From an uncultured Sphingobacteriales bacterium (lineage in GTDB: Bacteria; Bacteroidota; Bacteroidia; Chitinophagales; Chitinophagaceae), in assembly GCA_937991535.1 (NCBI GenBank), contig CALKHN010000109.1, forward strand, positions 186,001-250,000: a stretch of DNA of 64,000 bases, in the 5' to 3' direction. Positions 1-9,403 of the stretch are shown here, piece after piece. Position 1 is the first letter of the stretch, and every line of letters starts with the position of its first letter. Position numbers and translations under genes: made by a program. The notes below the pieces were generated by a model. It was given only the letters and a program-made list of their open reading frames with translations, made no database searches and was not told the DNA's origin.

Positions 1-2
1 AT

Positions 3-401
3 CAGCATAACATTGATGTAAGGGCCTTTGTACTTTTAAGCCCTCCTTATATTACAGGTAACGATGAAAATATAGCATGGGCGCTTAAAACCATACAGTT
101 TGCTTTTGACTCCGGCGCGGTACGCTGTGCTGCTATTCCCGTACGGCCGGGTAACGGGGTAATGGAGTTGCTGCGTGCAAGCAATGAGTATACGCCGCCT
201 TCTCTCGCCATGCTGGAAACGGCTTTTGAAAAAGCATTGTTGATGCAACGGGGACAGGTGTTCGCAGATACCTGGGATATCGGCTTTTTATCAAAATGCC
301 CTCATTGTTTTGATGAGAGAAAAAGACGCTTAGAAACCATGAACCTCAGCCAGCAGATAGAAGATACTGTATCCTGTACCTGCAAGATCAAACATGAATA
401 A
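3..401 (+). CDS. Radical SAM protein, C-terminal part (gene starts before the window)
   Basis: An open frame runs from the left edge to the TAA at 399-401, giving the last 132 residues of a larger protein. The fragment carries a phrase like FVLLSPPYI, then IPVRPGNGVMELL, and a late CPHC pair followed by DERKRR. From memory this pattern matches the C-terminal half of the RaSEA-like group of radical SAM proteins. The CxxxCxxC cluster motif would lie upstream and cannot be seen. The stop overlaps the start of the next gene by 8 bases, so the two are probably co-translated and act in one pathway. The substrate is unknown. Confidence 0.7.
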   Translation, partial: QHNIDVRAFVLLSPPYITGNDENIAWALKTIQFAFDSGAVRCAAIPVRPGNGVMELLRASNEYTPPSLAMLETAFEKALLMQRGQVFADTWDIGFLSKCPHCFDERKRRLETMNLSQQIEDTVSCTCKIKHE

Positions 402-1908
402 TCATCCCAACCATTACGATATTGTAATTGCCGGCTCCGGCTTTACAGGCACACTCACCGCCCTTGCCCTGCACAACTGCGGCTTTACTGTTTGTTTGAT
501 TGAAAAGGGAAAGCATCCGCGCTTTGCCATCGGCGAATCTTCCACTCCTGTTGCGGATATGATCTTACGTTCCCTTTCCGTGCAATATGATTTGCCCTGG
601 CTATATGATTTTTCGAGGTATGGTAGCTGGCAACAATCCTATCCCGAAATTGTTTGCGGCATTAAAAGAGGCTTCAGCTATTTTAAGCATTATCCCGGAA
701 AACAGTTCTCAACCAACGCCGGACATTCCAATGAGCTGCTGGTTGCGGCAAGCGCAAGTGATGCCCTTTCGGACACCAACTGGCTGCGTGCAGATTTTGA
801 CGCTTATTTAGTGAGCAGGATACAGGACTATAGCATTGATTATTTCGATTGTACCGAGATCACTTCAGCAACAAGAAGCAACAGGCAATGGCTGTTCAAT
901 GTAAAGGGACCAGAAAATATATCATCCATTCATTCTTCTTTTTTTATAGATGCAACGGGCAGCGGCATACTGGCTGATAAGCTGTTTGCCGTATCATCAT
1001 CTGCTGCGGGCTTTCTCACCAACTCTTTTGCACTGTTCTCTCATTTTGATCATCTTCCGCGGTGGACAACACTCCTTCAGCAAAACAATATCCCAACGCA
1101 GGATTACCCTTACGATCCCGATGATTCCGCTTTGCACCATGTGCTGGATGAGGGATGGATATGGGCGCTCCGTTTCAACAATAGCCGCACGAGCTGGGGA
1201 TTTGCATTGAATGGCAACGATCCTTCCTTTCAAAAAATGAACACTACGGAGATCTGGAATAGAATGAGAGATACGTATCCCGATATAGATCATATACTCA
1301 AAATGGGTTCTTTATCGCCACAGCCGGGGCGCATTATACAAACGGGGAGGCTTCAGCGAAAACTGGAAAAATGCTTTGGCGATGGCTGGCTTGCAATGCC
1401 GCATACCATTGGGTTTGTAGATCCGCTTTTTAGCACAGGCATAGCCTATTCCCTGGCAGGTATTGAACGGATCGTACAGATGCTTGGTGAAAACAGGAAC
1501 TTTGATGAACACCTATATGAACAGTTGAAGGAATATGAGCATATTACATTTGAAGAGCTTAAACTCATTGATATGCTTGTTGCCGGATGTTATAAAACCA
1601 TGCCGCATTTCCAGCTTTTCAACGCATGGTCAATGCTGTATTTCACTTTTACCATTTTGTATGAGCAACGCCGGTTGAAGAACGAGCCCGTTACCTATTT
1701 TCTGGAAGCCGGCAATCCGGAAGTGCAAAAGATTGCACAAACAACATATAAGGAACTGCTGAAGTTAACCGCACAAAAAAACATTTCATCAAAAGATGCA
1801 GATCAGTTTACCAATATGGTAAGAGAAAGGATAAAACCTTTTAATACTGCAGGGTTGTTAGATCCGCTATCGAAAAACATGTATTACCATACCATAGCCG
1901 CTTTGTGA
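394..1908 (+). CDS. FAD-dependent oxidoreductase, flavin halogenase-like
   Basis: This 504-aa protein has a dinucleotide-binding GSGFTG at residues 14-19, a GESSTP block at 47-52 and a late DPLFSTGIAYSLAG segment. These are the FAD-contact motifs of the tryptophan halogenase/geranylgeranyl reductase-like flavoprotein superfamily. The halogenase signature WxWxIP is not present; the matching place reads WIWALR (about residue 255). Halogenation is therefore not supported, and an oxidation or reduction reaction is more likely. The ATG overlaps the end of the radical SAM gene by 8 bases, which implies translational coupling. Homologues in natural-product clusters exist, but no cluster is visible here. 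Confidence 0.75.
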   Translation: MNNHPNHYDIVIAGSGFTGTLTALALHNCGFTVCLIEKGKHPRFAIGESSTPVADMILRSLSVQYDLPWLYDFSRYGSWQQSYPEIVCGIKRGFSYFKHYPGKQFSTNAGHSNELLVAASASDALSDTNWLRADFDAYLVSRIQDYSIDYFDCTEITSATRSNRQWLFNVKGPENISSIHSSFFIDATGSGILADKLFAVSSSAAGFLTNSFALFSHFDHLPRWTTLLQQNNIPTQDYPYDPDDSALHHVLDEGWIWALRFNNSRTSWGFALNGNDPSFQKMNTTEIWNRMRDTYPDIDHILKMGSLSPQPGRIIQTGRLQRKLEKCFGDGWLAMPHTIGFVDPLFSTGIAYSLAGIERIVQMLGENRNFDEHLYEQLKEYEHITFEELKLIDMLVAGCYKTMPHFQLFNAWSMLYFTFTILYEQRRLKNEPVTYFLEAGNPEVQKIAQTTYKELLKLTAQKNISSKDADQFTNMVRERIKPFNTAGLLDPLSKNMYYHTIAAL

Positions 1909-2347
1909 TATCGCTTTTTGTGCGCCTTACAAATGATCCCGGACCACACCCGCACGAATGCCGCAGGCATGCTACCTGTTCCGATTCCTTAAAAACATAT
2001 CTTTCATCATACTCCACTTCAAATTTTTCCAGGAACGACTTATATTCTTCCAAAAAAGTTTTTTTACGATGATGCTCTTTCTGATTCTCGATATACCTTA
2101 TCACATCAGGCAGTTGAGATTTTGAATATGAAAATGCTCCATACCCGGTTTGCCACTCAAACCGCTCTTTGCAGTACTTGTTGTCATTTATCCATTTGGA
2201 TGAACCCGCTTTTACATCCTGCATAAAATCAGCCATAGATTGAGTAGCTCTAAAACCAACCAGCAAGTGTACATGGTCGGGCATGCCGTTGATAACAATC
2301 AGCTTGTGCTTATTCGTTTGCACAATACCCGTAATGTATTTATACAA
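1841..2347 (-). pseudogene. IS200/IS605-type (HUH) transposase remnant, N-terminus missing
   Basis: The frame contains the HUH motif DHVHLLV and the helix with the catalytic tyrosine and glutamine, YIENQ, plus GYGAFSYSKSQ, all typical of small TnpA transposases of about 150 aa. The frame opens only at a TTG, with an in-frame TAG two codons before it, so the usual first 30-40 residues (first beta strand) are absent. At the other end the frame runs about 45 residues past the normal family C-terminus and overlaps the 3' end of the oxidoreductase gene. A small palindrome, ATGCC-gca-GGCAT (1958-1970), lies in this tail. It is probably an inactive remnant. Confidence 0.7.
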
Positions 2348-2444
2348 TGCCTATGTTACCGCCACTTAGTCCAACGCAGTTGCATTTTTACGGATGTACA
2401 ACCCGTGTTACATTCATCGAGGATTTCCTTTTACATTTAAGTAA

Positions 2445-5400
2445 TTATTTATGTTTTACCACTGCCTGCGGCTTCAGCGCGTTTTTAAAATCATCGGTGC
2501 TTATTAACCGGGTATTGTATTGCTGCCGGTACCGGTTGTGCCCCGCATCTGCAGGATATTTGACATTGCTGCGATAAGGATAGGCAGGCATGCTATGAAA
2601 AGGCAGCGGCTCAACCGTTTGCCCGTGGGCGGTATTCAGGTCACCATCCTTTACCCATCCCTCGCTGTAAATGAGAAAATCGCGCTTCCAACCCTGCGGC
2701 AATGCAGGTAAACGCGTCGCATCAAATTCAATCGTTATTTCATCGCCTGAGTTGGCAATAATATAGGCGTCATCTGCCTGCTGCAACAAAGGCAACACAT
2801 CTCCGTAACGGGTATAATATCCTGTAAGGTCTCTCCATTTCTGCCCGCCGCTGGTATTATAATAGTCGAACCAGTGCGGACCAAAAGGCCCACCTTTCCT
2901 ATAGGAAGCTGAATATCCCCTGAAAGCAAGCAGCGCGCCTGTCATTGTAAGATCATGCATATTTACCGGGGCTTTGGATAAGCGGTTTGAAAAGAATATC
3001 TCATCCCAGTAAATCTGCATATTGGTGCGTATTCTCACTTTCCTGTTGCCCGGGGTAAGAAATTTACCAGAGAGGTTAACAATAACCATTTTATCTTTTC
3101 CCATCGGGAAACCAATATTCGGTATAACGGTTTGCCATTCTCCTTTTTTATTCAGTACCTCCAGAGACGGGGGCTTGCTTTTGTACCAGTCAGACTGGGT
3201 CATTGCTGTGTTGATGCTGGCGTCTGCAGGAAAAATCCATCCCCGCAGAAACAGGTAAAGGCTGTCGCTCACCGCTTCATCCCCCAGGTCAAGGATCAGA
3301 TCATGATCATCGGCAAGCCCCTGGTACTTACCCATGCCAAAGTTGGATATGTATTCGAAATCGTATGATTTAATTTTGGGCAGCACATCATTGCCATTGC
3401 CATCGAAGGCAGTAACAGGCAAATGTTTCTTCTCTACCCCATACAATTGCTTACCGGGGAAAGGCGGCGCAACAAAACGTTCATCTGCAAACACATCAAC
3501 CGTACCGGGATGATCTACCGCCACCAGGGCAGCTTTATCAAAATAAACCGTTTCCCATAGTTCTTCAGTTATTTTGATAGAATATATATTGTTCTTTGGC
3601 TTCAGCTTTTCACCAGGGATAAGCAAATATTCTTTCGAGGCATCGCTGAACGCATAGGTCGTGTCTTTTCCATTTACCGCCAAAGGCATTCCCAGCGCAC
3701 TTCTCCACATCATGTCCTTTAAAAAGATATATTTCTCCCCATCCCAGGTAAATAAGAAAGGGCATGATCCTTTGAGTTTCTCTTCTTCCAATGTTCTTTG
3801 CCAGCGCGATGGGTCATCAATAAGCTGCGGCGTTCCATTGGGCCAAATGATGCGAACAACATCTAACGAATCCTGTGCGCCCACGCCAAAATTAACAAGT
3901 GAGCGTTTAACCGTTTTGGTTTGATACAGATCTCCCGCTTTTAGCTCTACCTGTGCGCCAATGCCAAACCTGTTGTTTTTATTGTTGCCATAGGAAAGTC
4001 CTGTTAACTGTACCTGCATATAATGATTGAGGTGGCCCCCGTCATTCCGCATTAAAGAGATCCCGGAAGGTCCCGATATAAAAACATCATCATCACCATC
4101 TAAGTTAAAGTCGGCAAGGTCAATTTTATGTCCCTGTGTTATTGTTTGCGGAAGCAGGTACGAAACATTGATAAATCCTTTCGCATGATTATTATGGAAC
4201 AACTGCACACCGCTTTTGGATGTATCGTCGTTTACGCCTGCAACCAGGATATCCAGGTAACCATCATTATCAAAATCAAAGGAAAGAGCAGCATGAACCG
4301 TTATACCTTTTAATGAGGTTGTAAACTCCCGGGATGCAGTGTCAATCCTAAACCCATGATCTCCTGTATTTTTTAATAAAAAAGAATTTTCATTTTTACC
4401 GCCGGCAATAAACAAATCCTGCATACCGTCATTATTGTAATCACCAAAAGCAATGGCGCTGCCTTTGTATGAAAGACCCGGAAGTTGTAAACTGCCGGTA
4501 ATATCCTTAAATTTAGAATGCCGCTCATTATCAAACAACTGCAATCGTCCCTCCGTGGTTAGCGCCGCTATATCCAAATCCCCATCAGCATCCCGGTCTC
4601 CATAATTCATATCTATCGTTCCCGATGCACCTGCAGAGAGGTTCATCATCTTCGCGTTTTCGGTGAACGTTCCGTCATTGTTGTTCCGAAAGAATTTATT
4701 GTTGCTTTTACAGGCGATATATAAATCGAGGTCGCCGTCCTGGTCAAAGTCCGCAACCAGTATCTTATTACCATTGCTGATATCCTCCAGCCCGGTTTTT
4801 TGTTTTATCTCCGAAAATGTACCATCGCCATTATTTTTATAAATAACGATCCCTTTACTGGTGGAAACAAGAAGATCGCGGTAACCATCGTTATCATAAT
4901 CTGCAAACGTAGCGTCAAAATCAATGGCCGAGTAATCAAGATCAACGGAAGGCGTAATATCTTTAAAGTTTGACATTTCTGCTTCAAACAAATAGCGTTT
5001 GGAGCGCGAAGCGCCTTCGGGTAAAAAGCTTGCATAAACATACGATGTACCTTTTCCGTCATCATCTGCAAGCGCCAATGTTGAAGACTTTATATTGGAG
5101 ATACCCGGCAACATTAGTCCGGCAACTGCCGAAGCGTCTTCAAATTTTATATCGTTTAATGAAACTTCCCTGTTTTTGTCGTAAACCCGGCTAAACCTGC
5201 TGTCGTTAAACACTGCATAGCCGGTCAATAATTTTGGCTGGTCTATTTCATCAAGCCCGCTGGCATAGGCTTTGGTAAGCTGCATCAGTTTTTGAAATTT
5301 CTGTATATACTGAATGGCATTAGTGGTTTGGCTGCCATTGGTGATGAATGTAACAGCCTTTTGATAAATACTGTCTGTTGCAAGGTTAAATTCCGGAACT

Positions 5401-6026
5401 ATTTTTTTTATGCTTTGCATCAAGAACAAAGCGGAATCGGGTTTTCCTTCCAGCGCAAGCAATTCAGACAGTTGAAGCCGGGGCACAATATTGGAGGGGA
5501 TAATATCCAGCAATTGTAATAAGCTGGATTTTTGCTCCGCATAATTTTTTTCTGCAGCCGACAGCATGGCCAGTTTATACCAGGCAGGAGCATTCCTGGG
5601 GTCAATAGCCAGTATGCTTTTTAACTCTTGTACTGCGTTTTCCTTATTTCCTTCCCGTATAAACACTTCGGCTAAAGTGAGCTTTAAGCCAGTGTGATTA
5701 GGTTGAATTTTTAAGCCCGCCTGTACCTGCTTCTCCGCTTCATCATAATCCTTTTTTGCCAGGTAAAGCAGGGATAAATCGGCATAGTTCAGAAAATTCC
5801 CCGGATCGGTTTTTATTGCTTTTTTATACGCGGCTTCCGCTTCATCAAATTTATTTTTCTGAAGAAAAGAAGTGGCCAGTATGCGGGGGTCATTGTAGTA
5901 ATCTTTTGTCTTCTCATCTTTTGATTTACATTGGGTAAACAGGGTGATTATCAAAAATAAAAGAGCACTGCTCAATAAGCGTATCGTAAAGTGAGGGAAT
6001 AGATGTGTCATTACCGGTGAGAACAT
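2445..6026 (-). CDS. Exported TPR + FG-GAP/VCBS + ASPIC/UnbV protein
   Basis: A 1193-aa protein beginning with a hydrophobic stretch that ends in a cysteine (LFTQC), so probably a lipoprotein. Residues ~45-220 hold tetratricopeptide repeats. From ~300 to ~690 there are many calcium-binding FG-GAP/VCBS units of the form DFDNDGYLD, and next a CRTAC1-type ASPIC/UnbV segment (RFGIGAQVELKAG ... RIIWPNG). A further ~430 residues form a conserved-looking C-terminal region rich in Trp and Tyr (SCPFLFTWDG, GWIFPADASI, IRTNMQIYWDE) whose fold I do not recognise. It is likely a surface or periplasmic binding or scaffold protein. A second start (MTHLF) lies six codons in. It is divergent from the related but broken gene at 6303. 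Confidence 0.8.
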   Translation of the reverse strand: MFSPVMTHLFPHFTIRLLSSALLFLIITLFTQCKSKDEKTKDYYNDPRILATSFLQKNKFDEAEAAYKKAIKTDPGNFLNYADLSLLYLAKKDYDEAEKQVQAGLKIQPNHTGLKLTLAEVFIREGNKENAVQELKSILAIDPRNAPAWYKLAMLSAAEKNYAEQKSSLLQLLDIIPSNIVPRLQLSELLALEGKPDSALFLMQSIKKIVPEFNLATDSIYQKAVTFITNGSQTTNAIQYIQKFQKLMQLTKAYASGLDEIDQPKLLTGYAVFNDSRFSRVYDKNREVSLNDIKFEDASAVAGLMLPGISNIKSSTLALADDDGKGTSYVYASFLPEGASRSKRYLFEAEMSNFKDITPSVDLDYSAIDFDATFADYDNDGYRDLLVSTSKGIVIYKNNGDGTFSEIKQKTGLEDISNGNKILVADFDQDGDLDLYIACKSNNKFFRNNNDGTFTENAKMMNLSAGASGTIDMNYGDRDADGDLDIAALTTEGRLQLFDNERHSKFKDITGSLQLPGLSYKGSAIAFGDYNNDGMQDLFIAGGKNENSFLLKNTGDHGFRIDTASREFTTSLKGITVHAALSFDFDNDGYLDILVAGVNDDTSKSGVQLFHNNHAKGFINVSYLLPQTITQGHKIDLADFNLDGDDDVFISGPSGISLMRNDGGHLNHYMQVQLTGLSYGNNKNNRFGIGAQVELKAGDLYQTKTVKRSLVNFGVGAQDSLDVVRIIWPNGTPQLIDDPSRWQRTLEEEKLKGSCPFLFTWDGEKYIFLKDMMWRSALGMPLAVNGKDTTYAFSDASKEYLLIPGEKLKPKNNIYSIKITEELWETVYFDKAALVAVDHPGTVDVFADERFVAPPFPGKQLYGVEKKHLPVTAFDGNGNDVLPKIKSYDFEYISNFGMGKYQGLADDHDLILDLGDEAVSDSLYLFLRGWIFPADASINTAMTQSDWYKSKPPSLEVLNKKGEWQTVIPNIGFPMGKDKMVIVNLSGKFLTPGNRKVRIRTNMQIYWDEIFFSNRLSKAPVNMHDLTMTGALLAFRGYSASYRKGGPFGPHWFDYYNTSGGQKWRDLTGYYTRYGDVLPLLQQADDAYIIANSGDEITIEFDATRLPALPQGWKRDFLIYSEGWVKDGDLNTAHGQTVEPLPFHSMPAYPYRSNVKYPADAGHNRYRQQYNTRLISTDDFKNALKPQAVVKHK

Positions 6027-6164
6027 TTATATATGCCGAAGATAACATTTATTATTATCACCTTATATTCAGCGGGTGCATCCCGGATCTTTCTATAGCC
6101 GGCATCTTTCACATCATGAATTTTGTCGCAGGCGGGTGCTGACACCTGCTTGTAGAACCCGCTA

Positions 6165-6187
6165 CCGGTCGGTGTCTCACCGACCGG
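6165..6187. repeat. Perfect 10-bp hairpin between divergent genes
   Basis: CCGGTCGGTG pairs exactly with CACCGACCGG across a three-base loop. It lies in the promoter region between two divergent FG-GAP genes, with no T-run, so a terminator is unlikely. An operator or a dispersed palindromic repeat are both possible. Confidence 0.6.
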
Positions 6188-6302
6188 GAAATTACACAGA
6201 AGCGAAAATTTGAAATGCCCCCGATTAAGCATCCCATGCAGGAATTCGAAATACACTCCGTCATTATTCCTATCTTTAGCCCGCCCAAATGAAGCCTATT
6301 CA

Positions 6303-8122
6303 ATGAGCCCTTCAAAAAAATATACCAAAATAACTATTACTGCAATATTTATATGCCTGCTTGCCGTAACATTTATTGCCTCCCGCAATAACAATTTTTT
6401 CCCGGATAAGAGCAATGGCAGGCAGAAAGAAGCCGCTGAAAAAGCATATGGCTTTTATCTTGAGCCCGTAAACAAAGAAGTGAACATATCATTCAGGCAT
6501 ATTGCTCCCGATGTTGATCCTAAACTCAATAATATTAAAATGCAAATTGCCTCTATGGGGGCGGCTGTTTCCATTTGCGATTTTGATAATGACGGCTGGA
6601 ATGATATTTATTTTACCAATAGTGCTATTGGAAGTAAAAACGCGTTGTATCGTAATTTGCAGAATGGTAAATTTGAAGATGTGGCCGACAAAATGCAACT
6701 GGCTGATGTAAACAGGGAGGGCTCTGGTGTTTCAATGGGGGCCGTTTGGGCCGACTATGATAACGATGGTTTTAAAGACCTGCTCCTGTATAAGTGGGGA
6801 AAACCTGAGTTGTTTAAAAACATTGAGGGAAAAGGATTTGAACGTGTTACGGAAGGCAGCGGGTTTCCTTCATGGGTAAACGCCAATTCCGCCATTTGGT
6901 TCGACTTTAATAATGACGGGCTGCCTGATATTTTTATAGGAGGCTATTATAAAGAAGTTTTTCACTTAGACAGCCTGAATACAACTAAAATAATGCCTGA
7001 AAGCTTCAAGTATGCCAACAATGGCGGCAGGAATTTTCTTTTAAAGAATACAGGTAATGGCAAATTTGAAGATGTAACCAGCCAGTATGGATTAACCTCA
7101 ACCAAATGGACACTTGCTGCCGCTGCAGCAGACTTTAACGGAGACGGTTATCCTGAATTATATAATTATATATTGCCAACGATTATAATGTAGATGAATT
7201 TTATTTGAATAAGAACGGGCAAAAATTTGAAGAAAGAGGCAGGGAGGCAGGCGTTGGACATATTCCTAAAAGTGGCATGAACGCTTCTTTCGGTGATATC
7301 GCCAATGATGGAAGTGTAGGTATTTACACTACAAATATTACGGAAAACGGAATATTGATCCAGGGAAATAATTACTGGCAACCCAAAAGTGAAGGCGCTG
7401 CAGAACATACTTCGTTTGTAAATCTTGCAAAAATTTCAGGAATTGAAAATGCAGGCTGGAGCTATGGTGCGCAGTTCGGCGATCTGAATAATGACGGTTT
7501 CATGGATCTGTACGTTGCAAACGGTTTTATTTCTGCAAAAGAAAATACTTCCTACTGGTACGATTATTCTAAAGTAACGGGCGGCAACAGCGCCATTATC
7601 GGCGACGCCAAAAACTGGCCGGATATGGAAGGCAAAAGCCAGTCGGGGTATACGCAGGACAAAATATGGCTGAACAACAGCGATGGCTTGTTTGAAGATG
7701 TGTCAGACAAAATTTGTCCCGCAGCAACGTATGATGGCCGCGCTGTTGCCATTGCCGACCTGTGGAACAGGGGTGTATTGGATGTTGTTGTTGCCAATCA
7801 AAACAACATACCTTTAGTTTATAAAAATGAGGCAACCAATAATAATCACTGGTTAGCTTTTGACCTGCAGGGAACGGTTTCCAATGCCGATGCTATTGGT
7901 GCAAGGGTGGAGGTGGAATGGGATGGCAAAAAACAGGCGCAGATCGTAACCGGCGGTATGGGGTTTTCCTCCCAAAACCAGCACAGACTCCATTTTGGAA
8001 TTGGCAAAAGCGATAAAATTGACCAGGTAACTATTTATTGGCCATCGGGGCGTACAGATAAAATTGAAAACCCGGGAATCAATAAACTGCATATTATAAA
8101 AGAAAGCAAACCCAATAACTGA
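6303..8122 (+). pseudogene. CRTAC1/UnbV-family FG-GAP protein, frameshifted
   Basis: The first frame (ATG at 6303 chosen because a membrane or signal segment ITAIFICLLAVTFIA follows it) encodes FG-GAP units such as DFDNDGWND and stops at 7193. The second frame, from about 7172 to the TGA at 8120-8122, encodes the rest, ending in an ASPIC/UnbV block (GARVEVEW ... GSQN-like ... VTIYWPSGRTD). The frames are separated by a perfect 8-bp tandem duplication at 7156-7171. Removing one copy restores the sequence LYIANDYNVDEFYL and a single ~600-aa protein. This belongs to the family of enediyne protein E4 (UnbV). The TGA overlaps the next ATG, coupling it to the UnbU-like gene. Confidence 0.8.
7156..7171 (+). 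repeat. Two tandem copies of AATTATAT causing a frameshift
   Basis: AATTATAT at 7156-7163 is directly repeated at 7164-7171 inside the CRTAC1-like gene. The extra 8 bases shift the frame by +2. Deleting either copy rejoins the two halves exactly at a conserved FG-GAP motif. Confidence 0.9.
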
Positions 8123-8987
8123 TGCAGAAGGAATATAAGCTTGAATGCATACCCGCAACAACTTCGCTCTCCCAGTGGTTAAAAGATAATTTTCAGTACA
8201 TCCCTCCGGCCTTTCTAACGCTTATCTTGCTGGTTGGACAGTTCACTTTTGGCATTTTAGACAGCTATGTAACGCTGGTGGCTGCAATAACCACAGCCAT
8301 AATAGCAGAGATCATATTGGCCAGAATAGTATTGGGTACGTGGAAAAACCTTGCGAGCGCATATATAACCGGTATAAGCGTGGCATTCTCATCCGCTCCA
8401 ATGTAATTTGGCCGTATATTGCTACATCCTTGCTTTCCATTCTTTCCAAATATGTATTTCGCTATAAAGACAGGCATTTATGGAATCCTTCAAACTTTGG
8501 TATTTCGTGGATGCTTGCTTTGAACAGTGCAAATGTAGCAGGTCTTAGTATGCTGTGGGGTAGTAATCTTGCCGCCATGACTGTAATATGGGTTTTGGGG
8601 TTGATCATTGTGAACAGGGCAAAGCGGTTGCACGTAACCGTTACGTATGTAATAAGTTTTACTATTCTTGCTTATGTTCGTTGTTTGATTACAGGCGATG
8701 CTTTTCTTGCGGAACTATCGCCCCTCACCGGGCCAATGTACCAACTTTTTATCTTCTTTATGATCACAGATCCTCCTACCTCTGTATCCACCAAAAAGGG
8801 AAGAATTATCGTAGCCATTTTAGTGGCCATTGTGGAATTTATTTTGCGTCTCAACAATCTTATATATGCGCCTTTCTTTGCGCTTTTCCTTGTAGGTCCT
8901 TTAGCTAAGTTTCTTGATTTAAGAAGGAATGCTCTCCAACACCCGAAACAGGAAAAACCAGGCCCGGGGCCTGGTTCAATCAATTGA
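8122..8987 (+). pseudogene. UnbU-like (RnfD/NqrB-family) membrane protein, frameshifted
   Basis: The start at 8122 gives a 94-aa hydrophobic protein that stops at 8406. The continuation is in another frame to 8987 and carries further membrane segments plus the RnfD-like block LSPLTGPMYQLFIFFMITDPPTS. Inserting a single G in the GG at 8382-8383 reads through as AYITGISVGILIRSN, giving one protein of about 288 aa. Members of this family (enediyne E5, UnbU, related to NqrB/RnfD) are often found next to UnbV-type genes, as here, where the start overlaps the upstream stop. Both partners being broken suggests shared loss of function or local sequencing error. Confidence 0.75.
8956..8976 (+). terminator. 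9-bp stem-loop at the 3' end of the UnbU-like gene
   Basis: AACCAGGCC pairs with GGCCTGGTT across a CGG loop, preceded by an A-run. It overlaps the last codons of the UnbU-like frame (PGPGPG). The following bases have only a weak T-tract, so a terminator role is likely but not certain. Confidence 0.45.
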
Positions 8988-9403
8988 AATTTTGTGAGAG
9001 GGTTGGTTAGGTTTTTTAAAGATACGGACCTGATTGACTTTTCACGGGTTCAGGATTTTCAAAGAATGAGGAAGTTGGTTATGCTTCTTTACACTATTGG
9101 ATTTGTTTGGTTTTGCAGGAATTGGAATGCACTTTCCCGGGCCGGATTTTTCTAAAGGGTGGCTGGTTTTCAGCGGATGATGGATTATGGGGTTTTCAAA
9201 GGGTTAGCATCGCTCTTGACAATACAAAGATGGTGAATATAATACGGCAGTGAAAGTTTATTCGCCGGCAGGGGTATATGCTTCGATTTTTGGAACAACA
9301 TGTTCGATTATTGCTTTTTTCGCAATTTTAGTTGTGCTATTACAGCTAATCGAAGGCAGCCGTAAAAGCAGAATTATTTCTATGAGAACTGCGCATACAA
9401 TAA
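8988..9403 (+). other. Gap without an intact gene; traces of decayed coding sequence
   Basis: No start-to-stop gene fits here. Several short open pieces look protein-like and abut one another in different frames (for example GMHFPGPDFSKGW, then FSADDGLWGFQRVSIALDN, then DGEYNTAVKVYSPAG). This is compatible with a gene that has collected frameshifts. I cannot name a family. Confidence 0.3.

Noticed and set aside
394..1908. Functional tryptophan halogenase
   Set aside because: The WxWxIP signature is absent.
7156..8390. Programmed ribosomal frameshifting
   Set aside because: The first break is an 8-bp duplication and the second lacks a slippery site; simple mutation or sequencing error explains both better.
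6303..8987. Enediyne biosynthetic cluster
   Set aside because: Only the UnbV/UnbU-like pair is present; no polyketide synthase or other cassette genes nearby.
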